Shown piece after piece: positions 46,141 to 57,279 of a stretch of DNA of 64,000 nt (positions within the stretch are counted from its first letter, which is position 1; the number at the start of each line of letters is the position of its first letter). The notes under the pieces were generated by a model that saw only the letters and a list, made by a program, of their open reading frames with translations, was not told the DNA's origin and did no database searches. The position numbers were made by a program, and so were the translations under genes. Origin of the DNA: Nectonema munidae (Eukaryota; Nematomorpha; Nectonematoida; Nectonematidae); assembly GCA_030549495.1 (NCBI GenBank), contig JAUIRK010001009.1:124001-188000 (forward strand), in the 5' to 3' direction.

Positions 46141-49100
46141 TGCTATTTAATATCATTCACATTAATATAGGAAAATCATTTTATGCTTTTAATAATCTTC
46201 TAATGCTAACAGAAAAAAATCTATATCACATTATTCTAATAAATGAGCCATACCTTAATAACAGCAAATTACCTTCATTACTATTACCAAATTATCGGGC
46301 TATATACAGCCCCTCAGTTCACTATTCCTTAATCCTACATCAAAAAAATCTAAATATTTGTTTAATTAATGAGTTGTCAAACGACTTCATTACAACAGCA
46401 AAATGCATGACTAACAATAATGAATTTTATTGTATATCTGTTTATTTTCCTCCATATTCACTTGATCAAATAATGTATTTTTTTGAGTCTGTTTTACCGA
46501 GCCTAAAGAACAAAAAACTTTTAATAATAGGAGACACAAATTCTAGACATCTACTATGGGACTATAAAACAAATTCAAGAGGAAACTTATTATATAAAAA
46601 TATTATGAGGCACAATTTATTACTTATAGATTCAAATAAAAACCCAACCTTTTCTAGACTAAGAACGGATGGAAAATTTCAATCACATATAGACCTTTCG
46701 ATATGTAATGAAAAAATTAAGGATCTAATTTCTTCTTGGAAAATTTTAGATGAAGCTTCCCTATCCGATCATTTCTTCATACTGGTCACCTTAAATCTCA
46801 CTAATAAAATAGGCACACCTGAATTTTACAAAAAATCTTTGAACTTTAATTTGTTTTCCCGTATTTTGAATGATAACATAGAGAAAAATTACAAAATCTT
46901 GAAAAACACCCCTTCTAATCCTCCTTCAATAGAAACGTATGCAAATACCCTAGTACATTGTCTGATAGAAGCTTCTGAGAATGCTACATTTAGTATTAAA
47001 TGCAAACATAACTTTTGGTCTCTTTCCCTACAAAACTATAGGAAAAAAGTAAGGTACGCACTCAAAAAGTTTCAAAGATCACGTACAAATGAGGACTTAA
47101 TGATTTACAAGAAAACTAAAAGTTTTTATCGGAAAAAAATCTCCTACTATAAGAAAATGAAATGGGAAGAGTTTTTGAGTTTTGATATAAACACTATATG
47201 GAAAAAAATAAATTGTTTTATAAAAGATCGTCACAATAACAATAATAATAGAAATAATTTATTCCCAGTTTTATTAAACGGGAAACAATTAACTCCTACA
47301 GAGAATCCTTTAGAAATTATTGATTACTTTTTCCCATCAACTTTTAATTGTGATATTCCACCCTTCATATTTCCAGAGTACCCTTCTCCCACACAAATTA
47401 CTGAAAACGAAATCTTATATTGTTTCAAAAAAATCAATTTAAAGTCATCGCCCGGTTATGATAGAATAAGCTACAAAACATTAAAAATTGCCCTTCCTTA
47501 TATTTCTTCATATTTGTTGTGCTTGTTTAATGCTGTCATCACATTCGGATACTTTCCCAATATTTTCAAACGTGGTGAAATCATTTTTTTACCCAAAGAC
47601 AAAAATATCTTTCAAACCATTGATAATCTGCGTCCTATAACTTTACTTCCCTGTATAGGAAAACTATGTGAAAAAATTGTTAGAATACGCTTACTAGAGC
47701 ATATTGATAAGTCCAAATGCATTGATGATAATCAGTTTGCTTACGTCTACAGTAGATGTGCGGAAATTGCGATTGATAGACTTACGTCCCATATTTACCA
47801 TTGTTTTAAAAATAAAATTTACATGACATGTTTATTTATAGATTTTGCGGGTGCTTTTAATTCTGCCTGCCACCAGTGCATAATTCGGAATATGTTTGCA
47901 ATGTCATTCCCACTCTATCTAATAAAGTTTGTACACTCATATCTGTATGATAGATCTGTTTTCATACGTCATAATCCGTATAAGACTAGAACTCTAAAAT
48001 GTTCCACTCCTCAAGGCGGGTCCATTTCTGATATTTTGTTTATAATACTGATAAATCCCTTACTCAAGTTCTTAAGTAAGTCAAACTTATTTTATCAGAG
48101 CTACTCTGACGATTTACTTATAGGTGTAATAGGTAATAATCCTACTGAGAATTTATTAAAACTCGACAAAATTCTGTCTGACGTAAAACACTTAGCTGCT
48201 ATGCTTAATCTCAAAATTAATTATAGTAAATGCTCTTTAGTCAATTTTGGAAAAGGCCAGCACAAGTGTCCAATCCTGAATTTTGAATCTGTCAACCTTC
48301 ATCCTTTGACAAACGTAAAATATTTAGGAGTTATCTTCGATAACAAACTCAACTGGAAATTGAATTATGATAGTAAACATACTAAATGCTTCAAATTGTT
48401 CTCAAAAGTTAGATGGATCAATAATTTCCAATGGCCTAAACACTTTGTTTTCTTTAAAACTATCCTTCTCAACGTAGTTCTTCCATCATTTCTGTATGGA
48501 ATTGTTTCTTGGGGACATATATTCAAAAAAAAAACTTACCAATACAGTTTTAGTGTTATGTACTATTCCATTCTAAGATATGCTTTGAAATGCCCTATTT
48601 CCACTCCTAAGCAGTTAATTTCTTTATTATCATCATTTTCTCCTCCCCTGAATTTTATTGAAAGGTCTTTTATTACAAAAAAATTATGTTTTATATCAAA
48701 GAACAGGATTTACTATTCATATGGACTCCCAACTAACATAAAAAGTTTCTATTCTAACGTTGATCATTTTAAAATGTTATACTTTAAGTTTTTTGCTTCC
48801 CATTTTAATAATGAAATTGATATAGTCTCTACTAGTAAAATATATGACCCTATACTAATAAATCTTGAGATTAATACATGTATATGTTCAACCAAATTAC
48901 AAGCCAAAAAATATTGTCAAAAAAACCTAAGTTTTTCTAATGCTATATTTTATTTCTCTGATGGGTCATATGATCATATTTCAACTGCTGGTGCCTCGGC
49001 CTTCGCCATGTTTTACCCACATCAACAAAACCCAGATTTTCATAACTCTTTTAGTATAGGTCTCATGTCTTCATCCTTTTTAGCTGAAGGAGCCGCTCTT

Positions 49101-49829
49101 TTAGCTGCATTGAGACATCTAGAATGTCAAATAGATCAACTCTCGAAATTCTCTCTTGTTTATTTTTTGTCAGACTCATTATCTCTTCTTAAAGCTTTAA
49201 AAAACAAGTCATCCTCAGAATATATAGCTGATATAATAAAATTATACTCTAAGCTGCATAGTCTATTTAAAATTCGTTTTGTTTGGTGTCCAGGACACGA
49301 AGGAATTAAAGGAAATGAAATCTGTGATAAATTAGCAAAGGAAACTCTTCCTCTCTTGGTAAAAACTAATTATCTACCTCTTTCCTCATTGAAACAGTTC
49401 TCCAAGAAAAAGAGCCAAGATTTTTGGTCAATTGATTGGTTAAGCAGTAAGTTTTTTCTTAAATTCCCAATTTTGAGCCTCACTACTTTTAAAAATACGT
49501 TGAAAAAACAAAAGTTGTTAACATTTCCGCCTAATATAACAAGATGGCTTTCAGGCAACTGTAATTGTAAGAACTTTCTGTATAAGATTAAAAAAACACG
49601 TGATAAATTGTGCCGCTTTGGATGTAATTTTGATGAAACCTCTAATCACTTGTTATTTTCTTGCCCCAGAACTAGTGAATACTTAGGTATATTTTTTAAT
49701 AAAAATATAACAAAATTCGGCTTTTCGATTTTCTCCATTAAAGAAATTTTAATTTACCCTTTTATATCTTATAATCTGTCAAACTTGATTGAATCAATTG
49801 ATAAAATTCTAAGGCTGACTCCTCCTTAA
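46140..49829 (+). CDS. LINE ORF2 polyprotein: endonuclease, reverse transcriptase, RNase H
   Basis: 1229 residues without interruption. The APE-type endonuclease lies at about 1-225 (start NIIHINIGKS, LINEP, IGDTNSRHLLWDY near 129, LSDHFFILV near 210). Reverse transcriptase lies at about 435-720 (SSPGYDRISYKTL, LRPITLLPCIGKLCEKI, QFAYVYSRCAEIAIDRL, LFIDFAGAFNSA, STPQGGSISDILF near 622, catalytic YSDDLL near 656). RNase H lies at about 937-1070 (FSDGSYDH, LAEGAALLAAL, FLSDSLSLLKAL, WCPGHEGIKGNEICDKLAKE). The C-terminus has a CCHC-type motif (CNCKNF, CRFGCNFDETSNHLLFSC near 1157). Key catalytic residues look intact. This enzyme would nick the target, reverse-transcribe the LINE RNA and remove the RNA strand. 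It could mobilise related copies in trans. Confidence 0.93.
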   Translation: MLFNIIHINIGKSFYAFNNLLMLTEKNLYHIILINEPYLNNSKLPSLLLPNYRAIYSPSVHYSLILHQKNLNICLINELSNDFITTAKCMTNNNEFYCISVYFPPYSLDQIMYFFESVLPSLKNKKLLIIGDTNSRHLLWDYKTNSRGNLLYKNIMRHNLLLIDSNKNPTFSRLRTDGKFQSHIDLSICNEKIKDLISSWKILDEASLSDHFFILVTLNLTNKIGTPEFYKKSLNFNLFSRILNDNIEKNYKILKNTPSNPPSIETYANTLVHCLIEASENATFSIKCKHNFWSLSLQNYRKKVRYALKKFQRSRTNEDLMIYKKTKSFYRKKISYYKKMKWEEFLSFDINTIWKKINCFIKDRHNNNNNRNNLFPVLLNGKQLTPTENPLEIIDYFFPSTFNCDIPPFIFPEYPSPTQITENEILYCFKKINLKSSPGYDRISYKTLKIALPYISSYLLCLFNAVITFGYFPNIFKRGEIIFLPKDKNIFQTIDNLRPITLLPCIGKLCEKIVRIRLLEHIDKSKCIDDNQFAYVYSRCAEIAIDRLTSHIYHCFKNKIYMTCLFIDFAGAFNSACHQCIIRNMFAMSFPLYLIKFVHSYLYDRSVFIRHNPYKTRTLKCSTPQGGSISDILFIILINPLLKFLSKSNLFYQSYSDDLLIGVIGNNPTENLLKLDKILSDVKHLAAMLNLKINYSKCSLVNFGKGQHKCPILNFESVNLHPLTNVKYLGVIFDNKLNWKLNYDSKHTKCFKLFSKVRWINNFQWPKHFVFFKTILLNVVLPSFLYGIVSWGHIFKKKTYQYSFSVMYYSILRYALKCPISTPKQLISLLSSFSPPLNFIERSFITKKLCFISKNRIYYSYGLPTNIKSFYSNVDHFKMLYFKFFASHFNNEIDIVSTSKIYDPILINLEINTCICSTKLQAKKYCQKNLSFSNAIFYFSDGSYDHISTAGASAFAMFYPHQQNPDFHNSFSIGLMSSSFLAEGAALLAALRHLECQIDQLSKFSLVYFLSDSLSLLKALKNKSSSEYIADIIKLYSKLHSLFKIRFVWCPGHEGIKGNEICDKLAKETLPLLVKTNYLPLSSLKQFSKKKSQDFWSIDWLSSKFFLKFPILSLTTFKNTLKKQKLLTFPPNITRWLSGNCNCKNFLYKIKKTRDKLCRFGCNFDETSNHLLFSCPRTSEYLGIFFNKNITKFGFSIFSIKEILIYPFISYNLSNLIESIDKILRLTPP

Positions 49830-49986
49830 ACCTATGCTCTAGTACACAAATGACTAAGATAACCATTTCCCAAAACATAAATTCGCTATGACGCCATTAA
49901 CTTCGGTATTAACATGTCTATACTTTACACTTTCCTCAAGCTTTTGCCAGCTATCGGACATTCCAGTCTATTAGCTGTGTCAACCA

Positions 49987-50010
49987 AGAAATGAAATGAA
50001 ATGAAATGAA
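49987..50010 (+). repeat. AAATG pentanucleotide tail of the young LINE
   Basis: About four to five GAAAT/AAATG units end the element. Short tandem-repeat tails in place of poly(A) are typical of I-type and related LINEs. Confidence 0.85.
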
Positions 50011-50219
50011 AGTATCTTATTATTTTAATCGCTTTTTTATTAAAATTTAAAGACATAAATAATCTTGTAAGTTTTAAACAAAAAAATACGAAAAGTTTTA
50101 ATTGATATTTATAACAATTGATTTTAAATTGCGAATGTTAACATGAAAAAAAAATCTGTGGATGAGGATGTAAAATTTTTGCGAATGATCCCCATATGTG
50201 GATATCCTATGCATCTCTA

Positions 50220-50227
50220 GTTCAGAT
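50220..50227. repeat. 8-bp target duplication, right copy (GTTCAGAT)
   Basis: Identical to 44,789-44,796. Confidence 0.9.
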
Positions 50228-51720
50228 GTCCAGAAATAGGCGTGTCTTCTTTTAGGAAATGGGTTGATGGGAGGGGAGGATAAGATGGAATGTGAAACAT
50301 GATGATTGAGCGATAGTGCCGCTTTATCGAGGATGTGGGAGAGGAGAGAGATAGTAATGTTGGGAGTGAGTTGTTGAGATACGTGAGCCAGTGAGTGGTG
50401 TTCTTTTTATGGTGTTGTTATAGTTTTTAATAGTTGTAGTGTTTAGGAGAAATTGAAAAGTTATGAAGGAGTGATCTGAAGCTAATGGGATGTCGGAGAT
50501 CGACCAATTAGATATTAGATTGAGAGTATTTGAATTGGTTATTCTGAGGTCAATGTGAAATGTGTATTGTTCGTTGTTACAAGAACGTTGGTATGTAGGA
50601 TTTTTAGAGTTATCAGCGAGATATATGTTGTTAGAGCATAAGAAATTGATGACTTGTTGTCCTCGTGGATTTTCTTTGTGGTCCCAGATGTGTGATAATC
50701 AAATGATATGTTGACGGCAGTGTGGATGTAGCAAGAGTTAGTGATTGGGAGAAATCAGAGGGGATGGCTAATGGGTGTGAGAGAGGAGAGTAAAGGGTTG
50801 GGAAAAGAAGAGCGTGAGGGTTGGTGAGTACAAGAACAGAGTAAAAATTGTTGGAAGAGAATCTTGGTAATAGTGTGTGATGAACGGTTGATTTTATGAG
50901 CCTACTGAATAAAAGGATAAAGGTGAAGTGTGATATAGTAGGTAATTTAGCATATTAAAAGAGAGATTTGGGTATAGTTCGTTAATAGATATAACATCAA
51001 AGTAGTTTTAAATTAGAATGTGATATAGGTTAGTTCCATCGGCACTAGAGTGTTTGAAGTTTATGTGAAGAAAATTTAGGATAGGAATTTGCTTATTAGA
51101 AGGTTGTGTTGATTTTGGATATGTTGTGCGTGTTGAATTTGGAATTCGCAATGTTTGGATGTAGCGTTGTGGTTATTGTGGCAATTAAAGCATTATTGTT
51201 TTGTGGAATCATTTTTGAAAATGCATTCTGATATAGAGTGGCCTCGAGCCCACAGTGATCGTAATAGAGCGATGCAGCTTTGCATTTATTCATTGAGTGG
51301 TTGTGTTTTAGACATTTTGGGCATTGGCGATGTAATGGTTTTGCTAAGGTTAAAGTGAGAATGTGATGGTCTACTATGAGTATAGGAGATTTAAGTAGGT
51401 GTTTAAAAATGTTCGGGTTCCTGGCTTCTTGTATAGGACTAAGAGAAGGTTCCTATGTAACCAGCTTCGCGTACTGTATTAAGGGTGCCAATATTTTTTA
51501 GGTTTAGGTTTTCCTTAGCAATAGTTACAGATAGAGAAGAAAGTGGTTATGGGTATGCTTCTGAGTTGGAAACGGTTTGAAGAAGGATAAATCTTCATGT
51601 TTAATTCCGTTACTAGCAGCTTTCTCTTCTGGTTTTGAAAATTGAAAGTAAATAGTGGCACTATTTGATGATCGTGTTTTAGAGAAGGTAAGTGTATTCT
51701 TATAAGTTTCTAGGTTTTTG
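50228..51720 (-). mobile_element. older LINE, 5' part
   Basis: It continues the antisense LINE beyond the nested insertions. Minus frames show the endonuclease end ISNWSISDIPLASDHSFI at about 50,466-50,520. This matches ISSWKILDEASLSDHFFI of the young ORF2. Above it lie the rest of the endonuclease and zinc-knuckle remnants of ORF1 (CPKCLKHNHSMNKCKAASLY at about 51,235-51,320). Many stops. The 5' end is not sharply defined. Confidence 0.7.
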
Positions 51721-52130
51721 ACTATTTTTTGTCGGAAGGCAGTTTTCTTGGCTATAACCCTTCTCCGTATAACGTGTGGCTAGTAGGCTCATCCGAAACC
51801 TCTAGACAAATCACATATAATATTCAATCACTCACTCTTTGCGATATATTCTTTCTAACAACTTTTTTCTTTCTTTCTTCATCAATAATATATTGCTTTC
51901 ACTTGATCTCTTTGATTGACTGAGTTAAACAAGTTTTCTCTTGATAAACGTCGTAATGTACTTGGCAGACTCTTATATGCAAGCGCGTATCTATAGAACC
52001 TCGACACTATGAAAAAAACTTGCATATATTACACTTGTCATTTTTTGATTTTTGTTCATCTGTTTATTCTCATTTTTTATTTGTCTTATTTTGACATTTC
52101 CTTTTTACTTTTTATTTGTATTGAGTTACA

Positions 52131-53749
52131 AATGCCCAAATCCAAAGTTACTGTACAGGATATTTCCTTTATAAATAATTGTAACGAAAGTGATCCTGAA
52201 AAAATTTATTTTATAACTTCAAATTCTGAATCAGATCATTTTTCTCTAAAAGAGAGCGATTCTGAAAACAGTGAATAAGTTTTTGTTATCAAGATAGCGA
52301 TAAATCTTCGCAAGAAAAAGATTTTACATGCAAAGATGGAACTAACTGGTCTTCAAATCCGATGCCTTCTTCAAAAGTAAATTTAACATAATAAGATTAA
52401 AGCTGAATAAAGTTAATCTTCCTCCAAACAAAACTCTTTGCACAATTAAAGAATTCTTCTCACTTTTGTTTAGTGACGAAACCATTTCTCGCATTGTCTT
52501 ATTATAAAATATGGAATTGGATCGAGTAAAAAAACTAATAATAAAATAAATTATAATTATTGTGACGCGATCGAATTGAAAGCTTTTATTGGATTGATTC
52601 TTTGTGCTGGTCATTTGAAGCAAAATCACACAAATTATGAAATGCTTTGGAACAAAGTTTACGGACCTCCAATTTTTAGAGCCACTATGAGTTTGAAAAG
52701 GTTCAAGTTTTTTTTACGTTTTATAAGGTTCGACTATAAAAGTTCGAGAAACGAAAGAAAAGAAAAAGACAAACTTGCAGCAATTCGTGAAATTTGGTTT
52801 CTTTTCAATAACAACTTACAAAAACTTTACACACCAGGAGCAAACTTGACAATAGATGAGCAGTTGATTTCTTTTCATGGAGGATTCATTAAAGCAGTAC
52901 ATGCCATCTAAACCTGATAAATATAGATTTTTTGGATTTGTGATTCAAAAAACTTTTATCCTCAAAATATCTTGACAAAGAAGGCACACGGAAAAAAAGT
53001 GTGGCACAACAAATAGTTTTTCAACTTAATGAAAAGTAGGAGTATTCAAATCGAATATGACATTTGACAATTTTTTCACCGATTTTTATACTGCAAAGGC
53101 TTTGTTGAATAAAGGACTAACAATCTTTGGCACATTACGAAAAAACAAAGCTTATATTCCTAAACAATTTTTGGATACAAGTGAAAGAGAAGAAAATAGC
53201 AGCCTTTTTGGTTTTTTTCATTTTACACTTTGTTATCTTTTATTCCTAAAAAAAAAGAAATGTGTTTTGCTTCTATCCTCCATGCATCATGATAAAAGTA
53301 TTGGCGAAAACAAGTCAGAAATGATTAAATATTACAATTCTACAAAAGGATGTGTGGATAGTTTAGATCAGCTGGTCCACGTAGAAACTTGCAAAAGAAA
53401 AACGAACCGCTGGCCTCTGGCTTTTTTCTTGAATTGTCTTGATGTTGGATGCATAGCTGAATATGTTATTTGGAGCGAAACTTTTCGAGAGTGGAACGCA
53501 AATGTGCATAATAAGAGAAATATATATCTTCTTGATCTAGCAGAATCACTTGTGAAGCCAAATACGATGAGAAGATCTGAAAACTTTCTACAAATATCTG
53601 TTCAACAAGCTATGACAGTTGTAAATGAGGATATTATAACAAGAAAAATAATGTATATAAAAGAAAACAGTATTTTTTGTAAAAAAGCAGAATGTAAAAA
53701 CAAGTATGCTATAAATGTGAGAAAAATGTCTGTAATGAACACATTTTGA
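52131..53749 (+). pseudogene. piggyBac-type transposase, broken in the middle
   Basis: A plus-strand start MPKSKVTVQDISF with an acidic N-terminus (52,131-52,278) is followed by broken sequence. Next come AFIGLILCAGHLKQNHTNYEMLW, TMSLKRFKFFLRFIRFD and GANLTIDEQLISFHGG (first catalytic Asp region, 52,576-52,911). The last open frame (53,057-53,749) has MTFDNFFTDFYTAKALLNKG, GCVDSLDQLVHVETCKRKTNRWPLAFF and a C-terminal Cys cluster CKKAECKNK. These are the blocks of the DDE_Tnp_1_7 family. There are several stops and frame shifts between the blocks. TTAA-flanked ends could not be identified. Confidence 0.8.
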
Positions 53750-55070
53750 CTTATATATTTGTGATAAATGTAATATTTGAAAAATAAAAATTTTTATTAA
53801 CATTTTTTCATATGTATTTATTCAAATAAGTGCAAAACATATTAAAAAGCATGAACATTTATTATGAGTCTTTTAGGCTCATAACATCTTTTAATCAAAA
53901 AAATATTTACACTGGAGAAAAGTCAGAGCGAGACTATTTTTAAAGTAAGCTCGCTATTTAGGAATGACTTGGGCTTAGGAAGAGAGGGTTTTTGTTTATC
54001 CTGAAGGTTATTTGATAAGCTAGGTGTGGTTATAGAGGAGACTTGTACGTATGTAGATTATGTGGGGCATTTCGCCATTTTTAAAGAAGCAAAAACAACA
54101 GGAAACGAAAATATAGAGATATATAAAATTTTTAAAATTTCTCAAACTGAGAAAGTTTTAAACGAATATAAACAAAGATGGTTTTATTCATATTTTGAAT
54201 AGTGATTATGATAAAATTGAAAACATAATTTCAGTTTTTATATTGAATAACTTAATTTTTTTGAGTTAAGAACGATAAACAGTTGACTACTTTGTTTTCA
54301 ATCTATAACTACAAAAATTTCCATATAATATAGGTCGCAAGTCGAATTAAAATTTAAAAAACTTTAATATTCAAATTATTCGTAATTTAAAACTAATAAA
54401 ATTTTTCGAAAAATCTAATATTTTAACAATTTTATAAATTTATTTTTAAAGTTGGGCAGGATCTTTTTTGTTTTGTTTTATGAACAGAAGCATAAGACAG
54501 TAACAGATAACATACTAAACTTAACAATTGTAAATTGCAAACTTATAAGCTATTATAATATTATTGTTATGTTCCAGAGTTATTATCACTCGTTGTGTTA
54601 TTTTTCCCATAAGGTGAGCATCACCGGACAAGCCATATAGTGGTTTGATCATATGTAGCCTTTTTGCTTTTTCAATTAATTATAACCCTAATCTTATGCG
54701 TTTTTACTACAGAAGGGAGAAGAGTTTGCAAAAATATTTTTTGTGTTTAGGTATTTAAATTTAGCCAATATATATTCTATCAAATTGGATTCATTCTTAG
54801 GAACTTTTCTAGGGTTTAAATGATATTGAGTTTCAAAATATATACAGACTCCACTTCCTATTTTGGATCTCTCAAAAGCAATATATTTATAACCAGTTTG
54901 TGTGTAGTCAAATAAATATGTAGATTTCCAAATTTCAGATAAAACAATGAAATTGATTGAAGAATGAGCAGTGGCATAAAGAGATTATTTAGCAATTAAA
55001 CTTCTTATATTAAATGAATCATTTTCAAAAAGGTTACTTTAATCAAAACAGCCTGTGTTCTTACACATAA
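53750..55070. other. AT-rich stretch, nothing recognisable
   Basis: No long open frames, RNA genes or matched repeat ends were seen. Part of it may belong to the degenerate unit repeated at 55.07-55.40 kb. Confidence 0.4.
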
Positions 55071-55073
55071 TTT

Positions 55074-55400
55074 GTTGATAAATTAGGTTTAATACAATCA
55101 GTTATGCCTAACTCAAATAAGGCTTGATCTTTAGAATTTGAAAAAGAATTAAAAGATTGATCTAAATTTAGCAAACTCTTAATTGTTATTAATTATTAAA
55201 ATAAGTAAACTTCTTATAATGCATGATTTTATAACTTTTTCAAAACGTTGCTTTAATGAATGCCGCCTCTCTTCGTAGACATAACTAATTGATAAATTAG
55301 GTTTAATACAATCAGTTATGCCTAGCTCAAATAAGTCTTGATCTCTATGATTTGAGAAGAAATTAAAAGATTGATCTAAATTTTTCAAACTCATTTGTTA
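55074..55400 (-). repeat. tandem duplication, offset about 213 bp, with a shared reading frame
   Basis: GATAAATTAGGTTTAATACA with about 110 following bases occurs near 55,077 and again near 55,290. Read on the minus strand both copies encode LFELGITDCIKPNL preceded by DQSFNFFSN or DQSFNSFSN. The second copy lies in a 71-residue open frame. The protein is not recognised. It may be a duplicated exon of a decayed gene or of a transposon. Confidence 0.55.
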
Positions 55401-57270
55401 ATTGTTATATGATAGATGAAGAAATTTGTGAAAGTTATTCTTCAAGTCCAACTATAAACACAAAAAAAAAGATTAAAGTTTTTAAAATTGTAAGTGGTTT
55501 CTATTCTTTGTTATTTTCAGAGCTACCAAATACCAAGCTAAAATATCATTTTCGCTGATTTCTCAAAATTTCCCTTTTAAATCCAGTTTCAGTTTTGAGG
55601 GGATTCGACACTCGATAAACCTGGTCCTTATTTTTAGAATTAATATTGTATAAGTTGCTTATACATTATAAAAATTCCGTTATAAAAAGAACAAAATTTC
55701 TGCTTCTTATATCACATTCTAGCGCATATCATTGTATAGTAGTAATTACCACATCTATTTATTGTTTTAGTGTATGGCTTTTAGGTTTTTCAAACTCAAA
55801 ACTCTTTTTATCGTTAAACAACATTTCACCTATCTAATTAATAAATTACAGGTAATAATTTTTTACAGTTTTTATAAAAAAAAAACAAATTAAAAAGAAT
55901 ATTGAAATTTTATCAAAAAAATCTTTAACCATAAAAAAAAATTAATTTAATAAAAAAAATAGATTCTTGGTGTCATACTTAACAAATTATGAAATCGAAA
56001 ATGTCATTTTAAAATATTTTTCTTATTATTTTTATTTTTTCTTATTCAAATATAATTGATAAAATTAACATTGGTAAAATATTTAAAGTAATCAAATTTT
56101 ATCATTATTATTCTATAAATTAACCCTTTATCTAGGTAAAAATATTTTAATTTATATCCCTATCCTTCATACATGGAAATATTTGAATCGATTTAAAAAT
56201 TAAATTATATTATTTTTAAATATCTAATGATGTTTTAAATTTTTCCTTTCTGTTCCATAACTATAAACTCATAAATGTCAAACATTCGGTTTATGGTTTT
56301 CTATCTTGTCACGTAAATCATGGACATGCAAGAAATATATAATTATTCGTATTACTAAGTAAGTTTTACAAAGTGTATACGTGTAGTTTAGTCATAAAAT
56401 CATTAACTAATATAGTCATATAATTAATGTTAAAAAGATATTTAAATTAATTTTAATATTTCTAAAAATATAATTTCACATATGCAAAAAGATGTGTTTT
56501 TGGTTCACTTTCTTTAGAACTTCGATCAGGCCCATTAGAACCCCTTTCCAACCCTTTATCTTCTTTTTACTCGTTATCTTTTTACTTTTTCAATGAGCTT
56601 ACTATTGATAATTATTAACAGACTGGATGACATATATCAAAATTTATTAACGTTCTCTAATTTAAATTTAAAAAGAAAAAACAAACATTGTTTTAATTTC
56701 AATTTTATGTTTTTTTCTTTGCTTCCTTTTTTATTCCCATGTTTTGACTTATACCGTGGTTTTATATAACAGGCCAGCCTTATTAGATTATAAGCCTTAT
56801 CTTATTTTTCAATACCTAATGAAATAAAGGAACGTGAATATAAATGTTAATCGTGTTACGACGCTTAATCAGAAAGACATTTCACCACTCGACCTTTCAT
56901 CACTAATTCTATAGAAGGTTGTTTTTTTATTCGAGAATTATAACAATTAAATTCAAACATCAAAACTTATATATAAAAAATTTATCAAAATAATTTTAAT
57001 ATTCTATTTTTTAGACATCAGGATATAAAAAATTTTAACCGCAATAGCATGATAGGGATACTGTTATGTTTAAATTTATCGCTGTGTATAAATGAGAAAT
57101 TTGAGATATATTGAAGAATTTTTATTTTAATGAAATGTACAACAAAGAAGAGTAAATTTATAATCACTAAAAGCATGAACATAAAAAATTAGAAGAATGG
57201 ATTTTATTACATGCAGAATATTGAACGGCTTTAAGGTATGAAATACCATCAGATTAACAGAACTGACTAG
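55401..57270. other. very AT-rich stretch, nothing recognisable
   Basis: I saw no gene, repeat end or simple-sequence array that I can support. Confidence 0.4.
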
Positions 57271-57279
57271 TAAAATTGA

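Larger units (their letters stand above)
44950..50008 (+). mobile_element. young, apparently full-length LINE of the I superfamily with RNase H
   Basis: A 5.06-kb non-LTR retrotransposon. The target duplication AAAGTATCTT is exact at 44,940-44,949 and 50,009-50,018. The 5' UTR is about 147 nt, two long ORFs are fully open, and a 3' UTR of about 180 nt ends in AAATG repeats rather than poly(A). The EN-RT-RNase H order plus an ORF1 with three zinc knuckles fits the I/LOA/Ingi group. It lies inside a hAT MITE that lies inside an older, antisense LINE of the same lineage. Confidence 0.9.
44797..50219. mobile_element. hAT MITE, split by the young LINE
   Basis: Terminal repeats TAGAGATGTAT (left) and ATGCATCTCTA (right) are inverted, and perfect 8-bp duplications GTTCAGAT flank them. 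The MITE itself is the left 153 bp (44,797-44,949) plus the right 200 bp or so (50,019-50,219). Everything between is the LINE and its duplicated target. The left part has GGATGCGGAT repeats. It has no coding capacity. Confidence 0.88.
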
